Source: Clitopilus passeckerianus (taxonomy: Eukaryota; Basidiomycota; Agaricomycetes; Agaricales; Entolomataceae). From it: 64,000 nucleotides of DNA. The stretch covers positions 1-64,000 of the forward strand of contig CALYLX010000022.1 of assembly GCA_944990035.1 (NCBI GenBank). The letters run 5' to 3'. The notes beneath the pieces are model-generated. The model saw nothing but the letters and a program-made list of their open reading frames with translations, was not told the origin of the DNA and made no database searches. The position numbers and the translations under genes were made by a program. This document shows positions 54,734-64,000 of this stretch, piece by piece; the stretch's first letter is position 1, and the number at the start of each line of letters is the position of its first letter.

Positions 54734-56341
54734 ATGGTGTCTCTACGCTCTTTATTGCTCCTTGCTGCCGGACTTGCGAGCAGCATCTGTGCAAAGTCCA
54801 GCTCAGGTGACTCGGTACTTGTCATTGTTGAGCCTGAGAGGCAAGACGATTATTCATTGTTCTTCAGTGGTCTTAAGGGTGAGCAAGAATGTATCTACTG
54901 CTACTAGGCCCGTCTGACATACAAGCATTCCATAGAACAAGGGTTTGACCTGACATTCCGTGCACCGAAGGCAGACGCACCTCTGTTGGTGGAATTTGAC
55001 GTTCCATCGTTCGCTCATGTCATCCTTTTCTCGTCAGACGCAAAAAGTAAGTATCACATCTCTGAATTATAACCATGTGTCTCATCTGCTCTGCTCCCTT
55101 TAGCATACGCGAGTGACATTACCCCACAATCCTTGGTCGGACTATTGGGTAAGGATACCAACCTTCTCGTCGCCCTCTCTTCAAAACAGACACCACTCTA
55201 TTCCTTGGCATCCGAGTTCTCACTCGTCCTCCCTCCCCCTGGAACCCCACTCGTGTCATACTTCCCCGAGCGAAGTGAACCAGCTACCCTGATCCCAGTT
55301 CCTGCTCCCAAGACGCACTCCATTCTTTCTCCGAACCTCAATCCAATCTGGTTCTCCGGAGTCCCTCATACTTTGGGGAACAACCCACTACTCGTCCCCA
55401 TCCTGAAAGCACCTGCCGAAAGTTTTGCTTCCGACATCGACGGTGGTTCCGCTGATGCGCTTGTCGAAGCAGCGGACAAAGGCGGCGAGGGACTTTGGGC
55501 CGGATCCCAGCTGGGTTTAGTCACCGGCTTCCAGACCCGAAACAATGCTCGAATCACCTGGGTTGGTGGCGTCGAGGTTTTCAGTGACGAATATGCCCAC
55601 AAGGAAGTCTCAAAGTATGTTAATGATCCAGGTCTCGTCTATCTTCCTCGAACTCGGCTAACGCCCGTACTCAGAGGTGTTCAATCAGGCAATGCACAAT
55701 TTGCACGAGATGTTGCTGCATGGACTTTCAAGGAATCTTCCGTCTATCGGATAGACAGGACTGAACACTACCTCGTCAATGCAACGGAATCATCGGAACA
55801 CTACACAACCAACGATGAAATTGTTCGTCATTTGTTTGTTCCCACGACGCCTCTCTAACAATCCTAAAGGAATACAGTGCATACCTTTCTAAATTCGACG
55901 GGACCACTGGCCAGTGGAACCCCTGTTCCTGCCTCAGGGACCTTCAGTTTGAATTTACCATGCTCGATCCCCATGTCCGAACTGCGATGAAAGCTGTCCC
56001 AAGCTCTCCCGGCAAGTACTCCGTTACGTTCAGGGCTCCTGATAGACATGGTGTTTTCAAGTTCGTTATCAATCACAAACGCAAAGGGTAAGCCGTCCGA
56101 GCTGCTTTGGGAAATCAGCCGACTCATCTATGTTCACTGCAGAATGACCTTCCTTGAAACATCGACGACTGTCGCCGTTGTGCCTCCGCGACATGACGGT
56201 TATCCTCGCTTCATCAGTGCTGCATGGCCTTACTATTGGGGAGCTTTCAGCACAAGCGTTGGCTTTGTCGTCTTTTCCGCTTTGTGGCTCGGCGGTGACC
56301 CGAGAGAAAAGAAGAGCAACAAGGGCCGCAAGGCAGAGTAG
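54734..56341 (+). CDS. WBP1: Oligosaccharyltransferase 48-kDa subunit (OST48/Wbp1)
   Basis: ATG at 54734 opens with a signal peptide MVSLRSLLLLAAGLASSICA. Exons give LVIVEPERQDDYSLFFSGLK, EQGFDLTFRAP, FAHVILFSSDAK, ASDITPQSLVGLLG, NPIWFSGVPHTL, NARITWVGGVEVFSDEYA, and after an intron DGTTGQWNPCSC...LQFEFTMLDPHVRTAM, then KYSVTFRAPDRHGVFKFVIN. One C-terminal membrane helix (YYWGAFSTSVGFVVFSALWL) and a lysine-rich cytosolic tail end at 56341. This is the whole OST48/Wbp1 layout. The protein is an ER-membrane subunit of the oligosaccharyltransferase that transfers Glc3Man9GlcNAc2 to Asn in N-glycosylation. Splice phases agree at the joins I checked, including KGVQSGNAQF and DEI-EYSAYLSKFD. Confidence 0.95.
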
Positions 56342-56935
56342 TAGTTTCTATGGCACGACGGTCTGTCAACCTTCGGCAGCGTAGAACCTCTTATGGTAGC
56401 AAAATGCTTGCAAAAACCTTAATTTATCGAATTCGATGCAGACCATCCACCTACGACGTTGAATTTGACTGGATATTGAGTATGCAGAAAGGATGATCTC
56501 AAATGCTGTCGGTTTGTTTCTGGTAGGAGCTTTACGTGGCCTCCCTGGCGCAGAGGCGCGTCGTAAAATGAGCATTGTTCGGGAAGCGGATATTTGCATC
56601 GTGACGTCGCGTGTCGATTCAAGTCGTTTTGCTTCCGACGAAAGCTGTTGATCCATATGTTACCTTGTGTATTCTCGACTAAGTAAAACTGGGACCTATA
56701 ACAAGGCATGCCGTAACTTGCTATCTCCTACCAACGATCCCAAAGCTATCACAACCGCTCAAGCCCTGGCACATTGCATCCATGAAGATGCCTCATTACT
56801 GTTGTTCTTCTCCGTAGCCGGGGATCGTCCCTCTCGAGAGCGGAAGGAAGCTGTCAAAACATGCTGACATTTAAGTCTTGTACGAATACGATGCCCTCTA
56901 AATTGCCCACCCCGTCGGAGGTTCGATGAACCCTA
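56342..56935. other. Intergenic
   Basis: No exon recognised. The right end should be the promoter of the NLR-like locus. Confidence 0.45.
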
Positions 56936-59387
56936 TACTAGCACCTCAGAAGCAAAGTTTTCGGGCAAAGCTTCGTGACCTGGTCAAGATTGCACCAAGA
57001 AAGCAAGAGGCATGTCTTTCCATTTATTTCTCGTCTTACCCGATATTAACGCTCAATACAGGCCAGCGCTCCACGCGCAGTGGCTGCCCCCTCCAAAACT
57101 GAGTACGCCTTAGAGGCAACGAAGAGAACCCTTGAAATCGCGAAAGCTGTCGCCGCTTTGGCCCCCATACCTCTTATCAAGGAAGCAATTGAACTTGGGA
57201 TATCCATTGCTAACCTCTGTGAGGTGAGAAAATTCTTCACTTTGTGGGCGCTTTCATCCTGATCAGCTTTAGGCGATCCATGAAGTCAAAGAGAGGAGTA
57301 CAGAATTGAGCCACCGTATTTCGGGGCTTCCTCTTGGTGATTGCACATGCAGCTCAAGATAGCCAACGGAATTCTACTCCTCTCCCCGAACCTCTGGTTA
57401 AGGATCTGCATCAACTCAAGGAGGAAGATGGTATTGTCTACGAACCAACAATCTCGCTCACCACTGCGACTAGATGCTTCACGTCAATTCTGGAGAAACT
57501 CCGTGAGATATATGCTCGCAAGGAAGTGGTTTCCTGGTACTCCTGCCCCAAGGTAGCCTGAGAGTGATCGACGAATGTACGACTATGCTGCAGGATGGCA
57601 TTTGTCGATTTGAGGTAATGGAGCATTCTTCGTTTTTGTTGCTGATCACTCCAACTCACTCTCATTTGCGTGTAAGATACTTCGTACCCTTCATACAGCC
57701 CAAGACCTGAACAACATTCAAAATCTACTTGAAAAACAACACAATGCGACGGATGGGATAGCCGATGATGTCAAGATCATGAAACACGGCCTTTCGGAAG
57801 TTCAGCGCTCGGTCGACGGAATCCGCTTATTGCTGGATAGGAAGACACTTCATGAGACCAATGTCAAGGCTCCCCGAGTGCCCAGGCAGTTCGTGGGGAG
57901 AGATGCTTTCATAAACAGGGTAGTCAGCCAACTCACATGTCTTCCTGTCGACTCTGTATCCTCGGGCCTGGTGGGATGGGCAAGACGTCAACGGCCGCCG
58001 CAATGCTTGGCCACCCAGGAATCAAGAAGAGGTTTTCGGCGCACAATCGACATTGGGCCTCGTGTATAACAGCGACCTCACGTTCAGCCTTCGTATCTCT
58101 TCTTGCCCTATCCTTCGGTCTAAAGGGACGAGCAGGCGAGCTCTTGCAAGGCGTCGTGAAGGCTCTAGAGGATACGCTTGAGCCCCATCTTCTTGTGCTG
58201 GCCAACTTCGAGACCACCTGGCATCCTATCGAGGGTGAACAACGGTCCATTCGAGACATTCTCGACTTTCTTGATTCCATTGATAATGTTGCTATATTGG
58301 TGACAATGGGATCAAAACTCCCACAGCTGAGGTGCTGCCAGCCCTTCAGATAGAGGAGTCTCGTCAAATTTACGACTCAATCAACCCGGACGCGTTTTCA
58401 GCAGAGTCCGAGATGAGGAACTCGACCAGTTATTAACAACTCTTGGCCACCTACCGTACGCTGTTGTACGAATGGCGACGAGAGCCAAGGTGTCTATGTC
58501 TTCCCCAAAGCAACTACTCGCTGAATGGCAAGAATCGGGTCCAACTATGCTTTCCACTCCCGAAGCTGGTATGAATTACTCTATCCGACTTTCAATTGAG
58601 AGCAAATTTGTGACTGATTGCGCTGGCGCGGTCTATTTGCTACAGGTCTTGTCGATGCACCCGGGGGGGAGTTGACCGTAACGACCTGTCCATCTATATC
58701 GACCAGAGATGGCGCTCGGAAGCGCTCGATATGCTGCGCAATGCTGCTCTAGTACAGACTAGCAGTTACCTCGTGGATGGCGTGAGACGATACCACCTGT
58801 TCGTCCTTCCAGTGGTTCAATCGTATATGAACCAGGTCAGTGCGGATCGGATACCTGCTACTATTCGTGGAAAGACGGTTTCTGCTTGTCGTAGATTCCT
58901 GGATTTACACAAGGCGGCGATTGAGTCACCAGATCATCCAGGATTCAAGAGAGCGTTTGCAACATGTGGATCTCATGAGATGGGTTACATCGAAGACTGA
59001 CTGCAGTTGAGCCTGAAGGTGTATAGGGAGGTGTTGGGCTACGAACTACCGATTGCTTTTGTCCTGGACGAGCTTGGAGAGGTGTATGTCAGGAGGCAGG
59101 CATGGGGAGAGGCGAGAGTGGCGTATTCTGAGGCGATCAAGAGGGGCGGAATGGGAATGATGAGGAAGGGTGGCGACCTGGGGAAGATCGTGCTCGGGAG
59201 ATGGAAGAGGAATTTGGTGTACGTCGAGGGGAAGGAGAAGGGGTTGGGAGTGCCATCTTCAAATATTCTTATTTTTTGTCCGTTTCCTCTGGCTAGGGCG
59301 AGTAAGGCTCAGGCTCTGTACAAAATCATCTTGTGTGACAGACTTGTAAGGGTTTTGAGCATGGCGATCTGGGTACTGTGTTTCTGA
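56936..59387 (+). pseudogene. NLR-like protein (helical N-terminus, NB-ARC, TPR-like), degenerate
   Basis: ATG at 56936 (MNPILAPQKQSFRAKLRDLV) joins, perhaps by a GC-AG intron, to SKTEYALEATKRTLEIAKAV and PIPLIKEAIELGISIANLCE. This is a helical bundle like the MLKL_NTD/HeLo-type domains on many Agaricomycete NLRs (inference). Next come RVPRQFVGRDAFINRVV, the P-loop LGPGGMGKTSTA, a Walker B-like LLVLANFE (usually LDNFE), ILVTM, ESRQIYDSINPDAF, ELDQLLTTLGHLPYAV and a winged-helix-like stretch with RRYHLFVLPVVQSYM. A possible TPR helix pair is LGEVYVRRQAWGEARVAYSEAIK. The frame breaks at least near 57935, 58320, 58410 and at a run of seven G (58663-58669). STAND proteins of this kind sense non-self and trigger cell death; this copy is probably inactive. 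Confidence 0.6.
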
Positions 59388-59608
59388 GAGCCGCCTCCTG
59401 CATCCCCTTTATTTCATGTGGCTTTATGATAACGTTGAACGTCGAGGTCCTGTTACTCGATATATTTTCAGCACCAAAGTTTTACAGCGGGTCCGATGGA
59501 TAGCAAACCGGTGTAGTGGTTATCACTCTCCCTGGCATGTGTGGCGGAGAGTATGGGCATATCGGACCGGAGATAAAGTGTACGCACGTGTCGGATCATT
59601 ACAGGGCT

Positions 59609-62600
59609 ATGATCAGTAAAATATCAACTCAACTCACTCAACTCTCTTCTCTAATGTTATCATCCGTCTCTTCATTGCCCTCACCGCCACCAACATCGTC
59701 AGGAGGAAAGAAGACACACGCGTTCTTCTCAAGTCCATGGCCATCCACACACCCAGTTGAAGAGAAGACGAACATATCCAACACTCCTCCGCCAGAAGTG
59801 AAAACACCAACACCCACACCCCTCACGCCCAGACCAGTCTACCACCTCTCCTCACCTGCTGATATTCTCTCGCCTCCGCTGACTGCACCCGCACCCGCGC
59901 ACGAGGAACCGAGGGAAGGCACGATCATATCGACGGACTCTTTATGGCCACCACCTAGCAGTGTCAATCACCAGGAGAGACACCTCTACCACCCGCACCA
60001 ACACATCCAACGCCCCAAGAGCCCGCTTCATCAACACCACTTTCCCTCGCCTAGCGGTAGTTCGCCTCCGGGGGAGGAGGAGCCACTTCATCACCATCAG
60101 CAGGCGGGCCATCATCCGGAGCCGTACTCCCATTCTCCACATGCCCACTCGCATGCGCATCTGAATCACGCGAACCATACGAACCACGGGAACACGAAGA
60201 AACCCCCAAATACAACCCTCAAACTCATCTCCCCCCTCGGCCACGGCGCCTTCTCAAGCGTATGGCTCGCAGAGGACCTCTCACCGCTCCCTCTCGTCTT
60301 GCGTTCGAGGAGATCACTACGCGACTTGAGGCGGAAGGCTTCTCTCAAAATCCGACCCAGTGGGAGGTCGAAATCAAGGCCTAGGAAAGATGGGAAGGAA
60401 GGGAAAGACCACCCCGAGCTCCCGTCCTTGAACAAGTCATTCTCCCTAAGCCGTGTGGATTCGTTGAAGAGGTTGAGGGATAGGGTGCCGGGTGTTAGGC
60501 CCATTGTGGATGTGCGGGAGGTGTTCAGTCCCGCTTCGCCTTCTTCCCCACTACCGCTGCCGATGCCTGGGTCGATTGAACATACGAAGAGTCTCCCAAA
60601 TCCACACTCCCCCTCTCAAGAGGACGATCCAGCACTATCCCGCGCATCCTCCGTCTCCTCAACCGCCTCTGCGTCTACGACTTCCTCTAGGAACTCGCTC
60701 GCTTCGTCTTTGTCTTCGTTCAACTCTGGGCGCTCGGAGGAGACGGCTGCTACTGCGTATAGTATGCCCGTAATCAAGGTTGAGGGAGAGGTGCCAGTGC
60801 CGGTGCCGGAGTCTCTAAGACCCGGCGGCCAGAGGAGAGGGAGCACAGCTAGTGGGAGGAGGAAGGAACTACGTATTTCCGTGGAGGAGGCTGAGAGCCA
60901 GATGCTCCATCTTCCTCCTCCCTCAAGGGAAAGGCGGGGGTCTACGTCGAGCTCTAGTGTGTCATCAATTGGTACCAACACGAGTGGAAGTCGGACGCCG
61001 AGAGGGGGGAGGCTTGTGGCTGTCAAGATGACTGTGAGGGGTGCGGCGTATGTAGGTTCTGGACCGGATGAGGAGAGAACGAGGGTGGCGTTTGTTAGGG
61101 AGGTTGAAGTGTTGAGGGTAAGTATTGATGACATTCTTTGGATTTTTGCATTTGGGTTCGATTATATTTCATTGATGTTTGGAGGTGCGAGGGGGAGGGG
61201 GCGAGGAAGAGACAGTGAAGGAAGGAAGAATTGAGCTGGCATGTCGCACATCGCATTCGGCCGACGAACAGGGAGGAATAGGGGGCCGAACCCACGAAAA
61301 CCCATGGGGACGGAAGCGAGACGGCACGAGTAACGCAGACAACTCGCATCGCCTCATCGGTCGAGGACGAGGTCACCGCGACCACAGCTGCATGCCCTCC
61401 CTCTATGTGCAGGCGATTTATGTCCTGGATGAGGATAGGGAGGAGGAATCTGCGCCCGCTGGCGCTACAGCTCATGACTTTCAGTCAAGGACTCGGAATA
61501 GCACCAGGATTTCCTCTCCTTTCTTCGTCGCCGAGTTTAACCCCTCCCATCCCAGGCTTTTCTTCACTACATCCACAGCTTCATTCCCGCAGAGTCAAAT
61601 TCACGGTCTGGATCCGGGATGATCTACACACCTTGGGCATGAGATCCAATTCTCGACTCCTTGTCTCTGCTTTGTCTTCCCCGCCTCCTCTATCCTCGCT
61701 GGTTATCCTCCCCAGGTGATGGAAACGAAAGAATCGGGTGCCACCTTGCATCTCTTATATATATGGCCTATCCCTGCCCACTCTCCACGCCTAGTGGGAT
61801 GCCGAATGCCTCTTACTCAGATCTCCTGCAAATCCTCATACCCAAGCCTCGACGTAAACCTAAACCACACACCCTGGCCCGTACATGTTGGTTTCAAATT
61901 TCGGATCTGGGGAGAGTGGAAAGGAAGAGGTCGTGTGCCACTTCCCATGCATTATATATACGTCCTGCCCAGTACGATGCCGAACGCCTCCCCCCCCCTC
62001 TCCTCACCCTACGAACCCTTTCTCAGTTGCCGGCGGGCCGACATTCGAGGGTGGCCTCGTGCCACAGGAACGCAACGTTGCCGGCGCCTATTTCATGTCC
62101 TCTAAATCCTCGAGGTGATGAAAGAAGAGGGCGGGAGAGGGTTTAGACGTTGGATTAGCCGCCGCAGCAGGGCAGGGCAGGGCAGAGTAGGAGACGAGTG
62201 GATTGGAACAGGGAGGGATGTGTTGCGTTGCGTTGTTGTGTTTCCATGACCAATGACCAATGAGGGAAAGATCTGGCGCGATGACGAAGGTTCTGAGCCA
62301 CATAACCTTCACCAGCCCCCACTGGGTTTGGTACATGGGCTGGGCAGTCTGGGCAGGTGACGTGCCCAGTTGGGTTGTGGACGGGTGTGGGTGTTGTGGT
62401 AGTGGTGGTGGTGTTTGTTTTCCTCTGTTGGACTTGCATCTTATCTTTGATTTGTTCACCCTTCGATTTTGACCATATGTTTTCAATATTCAATGCTAAC
62501 CCTCCCTCCCCGCCTTTAGCACATCTCTCACCCCTCAATAACACCCCTCCTCTCCTTTCTCTCAACACCCACGCACCACCTCCTCGTCTTGCCATATTTA

Positions 62601-64000
62601 CCAGGTGGAGACCTCCTCTCGCTCGTCAACAGCGATACTGCATGGGAACGACTAAGGGAAAGCGTGGTTAAGCGGATATGGACCGAGCTCGTTGGCGCTG
62701 TTGGGTGGATGCATAGTGTGGGGATCGTTCATAGGGATGTCAAGTTGGAGAGTGCGTCTTGTTTTCTCACCTCTTCCATCGACCCAGCCATTTATACTAA
62801 CCTCGGGCTTACAGACATCCTCCTCACAACTTCCCTCTTCACCTCACTGACGCAAACATCGCAAGCGCCGACGGTGGGCGATCTACCCGAGGACCCGTTG
62901 CCAGTAATTAAGGTGACGGATTTCGGGCTATCGCGGTTTGTGGATATTAGGACACCGGGGGAGAGGAGGAGGGATAGGTGTTTGAGGAAACGGAGGGAGA
63001 GGCAGCGGGCGGGTGTGTCGGTGGATCGTGGCAATGGTGTCAAGCATACTGGAGATGGACTAGACGAAGACCTAGACCTAGATGAAGACCAAGGAGACGA
63101 GGAAGGCGAAGGACCGTGGTTGACAACTCGCTGTGGGTCGGAGGCGTACGCTGCGCCCGAGTTGATCATGGCGCCTTCTTCATCGTTCGTTTCTCGCTCC
63201 CATAATAAGGGCCAAGTGGAGGAGGTGAGGCCGGCGGGAGCGTATGACGGGAGGGAGACGGATAGTTGGGCGTGTGGTGTTGTGCTTTATGCATTAATGA
63301 CGAGGAGATTGCCGTTTGGGGAGGGTGCTGTGGGAGGAGGAGCAGGGATGGGAGGCGGCATTGGGAGGGAGGGAGAGGGAGGAGGGGTGAGGATGACCCC
63401 GCAGCAGATGAGGTCTGCGAGAAGGGCGTGGTTGATGAGGATTGCGAGGGGGGAGTATGAGTGGCCTGAGGCGCCGTTGCCTTCGCCACATACAAATACG
63501 AATGGGCAGGCCCATGCACATCCTTGGGAAGTGAACGAGGAGTTGATGGGGCCGAGGTTGGTGGAGAGTGAGGGTGCGCGGAGGGTTGTCGGGAAGCTTT
63601 TGGTTAGGGATCCGAGGCGGAGGGCGAGGGTTGGGAGTTTGTGGAGTGATGTTTGGATGGGCGGGAGTGGGGAGGTCGAGGACCTGGTTGGGGAGAAGGA
63701 GGTGGAGGAAGAGGTCAAAATCATCATTGAAGACGACGATGAGAGTATGAAGGGTGATGATGGGCACGACGATGAGGATCAAATCATGCGCGACCTCAGA
63801 GACGATGGTGTCGTTGAAATTCTACAAGGAATGGACGATCTCTCTGTTGAAGAAGAACTCCGGCTCATGGAACAGCTCGAGGACGAACTGGAGCTAGCGG
63901 ACGAATCTGTATCTGCGACTTCGGCGTCTACGCATCCCGGTGATCAACCCAGGCTGCCGTATCATAAACATCGGCACCTTGTGCAAGATTGGGTGGATAT
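59609..64000 (+). CDS. Serine/threonine protein kinase, large N-terminal and inserted regions (partial)
   Basis: Three exons: about 59609-61117, 62520-62751 and 62815 to the window edge, where the frame is still open. The N-terminus is Pro/Ser-rich and then histidine-rich (59950-60200). The kinase starts with a Gly-loop LISPLGHGAFSSVWLAED (near 60230). About 245 residues of Ser-rich insert separate it from the VAIK lysine in LVAVKMT and the helix-C glutamate in FVREVEVLR. Exon 2 brings HISHPSITPLLSFL, the hinge VLPYLPGGDLLSLV and HRDVKLEN. Exon 3 has DFGLSRF, the activation segment CGSEAYAAPELIM, and DSWACGVVLYALMTRRLPFGE. All catalytic residues are present. The C-lobe carries further Gly/acidic inserts and an acidic tail. 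The exact kinase family is not recognised. The start is chosen as the first plausible in-frame ATG; 59654 is an alternative. Confidence 0.82.
61730..61812 (+). repeat. Imperfect direct repeat inside the kinase intron, unit 1
   Basis: Shares the order GTGCCAC(C/T)T, ...ATTATATATA-like TATA tract, CCTGCCCA and GATGCCGAA(T/C)GCCTC with 61920-61990. Confidence 0.45.
61920..61990 (+). repeat. Imperfect direct repeat inside the kinase intron, unit 2
   Basis: Second, shorter copy of the unit at 61730-61812, about 190 bp downstream. Similarity is by eye and interrupted by small indels. Confidence 0.45.

Larger units (their letters stand above)
61118..62519 (+). other. 1.4-kb intron of the kinase gene
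   Basis: Begins GTAAGT after EVLR and ends GCTAACCC...CGCCTTTAG before HISHP, so both splice sites and the branch point are good. At 1,402 nt it is some 20 times longer than the other introns here. It contains an imperfect internal repeat and GTG-rich DNA near 62390-62420. Open frames inside it lack motifs, so I do not call a nested gene. Confidence 0.65.

Noticed and set aside
61661..62595. Several open frames on both strands within the kinase intron.
   Set aside because: They overlap each other, carry no motifs and reflect GC-rich repeats rather than a nested gene.

Overview
The window looks like nuclear DNA of a mushroom-forming basidiomycete (Agaricomycete). Coding regions are split by many 45-80 nt introns with GT...CTAAC/CTGAC...AG signals. 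Genes lie on both strands and are not in operons. Several products are typical of that group: cerato-platanins, an NB-ARC/TPR NLR-like protein, an F-box-like accessory family, a fungal Zn2Cys6 regulator and a type IIC P-type ATPase. All gene models were assembled by eye from exons, so internal splice sites are approximate unless stated.

Layout. 0-9.5 kb: decayed F-box-like gene, EMC4 (-), cytochrome P450 (-), a spliced orphan transcript and an AhpD/CMD-family gene. 9.6-14 kb: long proline-rich WD40 protein. 14.9-15.7 kb: Cdc42. 16.6-20.3 kb: an unrecognised gene with a 2-nt insertion, an SRP RNA gene on the minus strand, and a multi-pass membrane protein. 20.6-24.3 kb: two tandem NAD(P)-binding NmrA/SDR-like paralogues (-), one frameshifted, and a coding remnant. 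24.9-30.8 kb: orphan ORF, a T-cell immunomodulatory protein (TIP/ITFG1) homologue (-) and an unrecognised protein. 31-32.5 kb: tandem secreted cerato-platanins. 34-37.3 kb: large disordered/coiled-coil protein. 37.7-42 kb: ADP1-like ABCG transporter (-) divergent from COX17. 43.6-49.6 kb: Na+/K+-ATPase-like pump facing MCP1 (-). 50-52.3 kb: Zn2Cys6 transcription factor (-). 53.5-56.3 kb: adenylate kinase (-) divergent from WBP1/OST48. 56.9-59.4 kb: degenerate NLR. 59.6 kb to the edge: Ser/Thr kinase with a 1.4-kb intron, cut by the window end.

The window mixes housekeeping genes (EMC4, Cdc42, SRP RNA, COX17, adenylate kinase, WBP1, MCP1, TIP) with accessory genes. EMC4, WBP1 and SRP RNA all serve ER protein biogenesis, but nothing suggests they form a functional cluster. 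The clearest large-scale pattern is that small reading-frame indels fall in accessory genes, while the housekeeping genes read cleanly. The main candidates for a second look are the unannotated SRP RNA, the degenerate NLR with a possible MLKL/HeLo-like N-terminus, the orphan multi-intron transcript near 7.2-7.9 kb, and the kinase with an unusually long intron and a large insert in its N-lobe.
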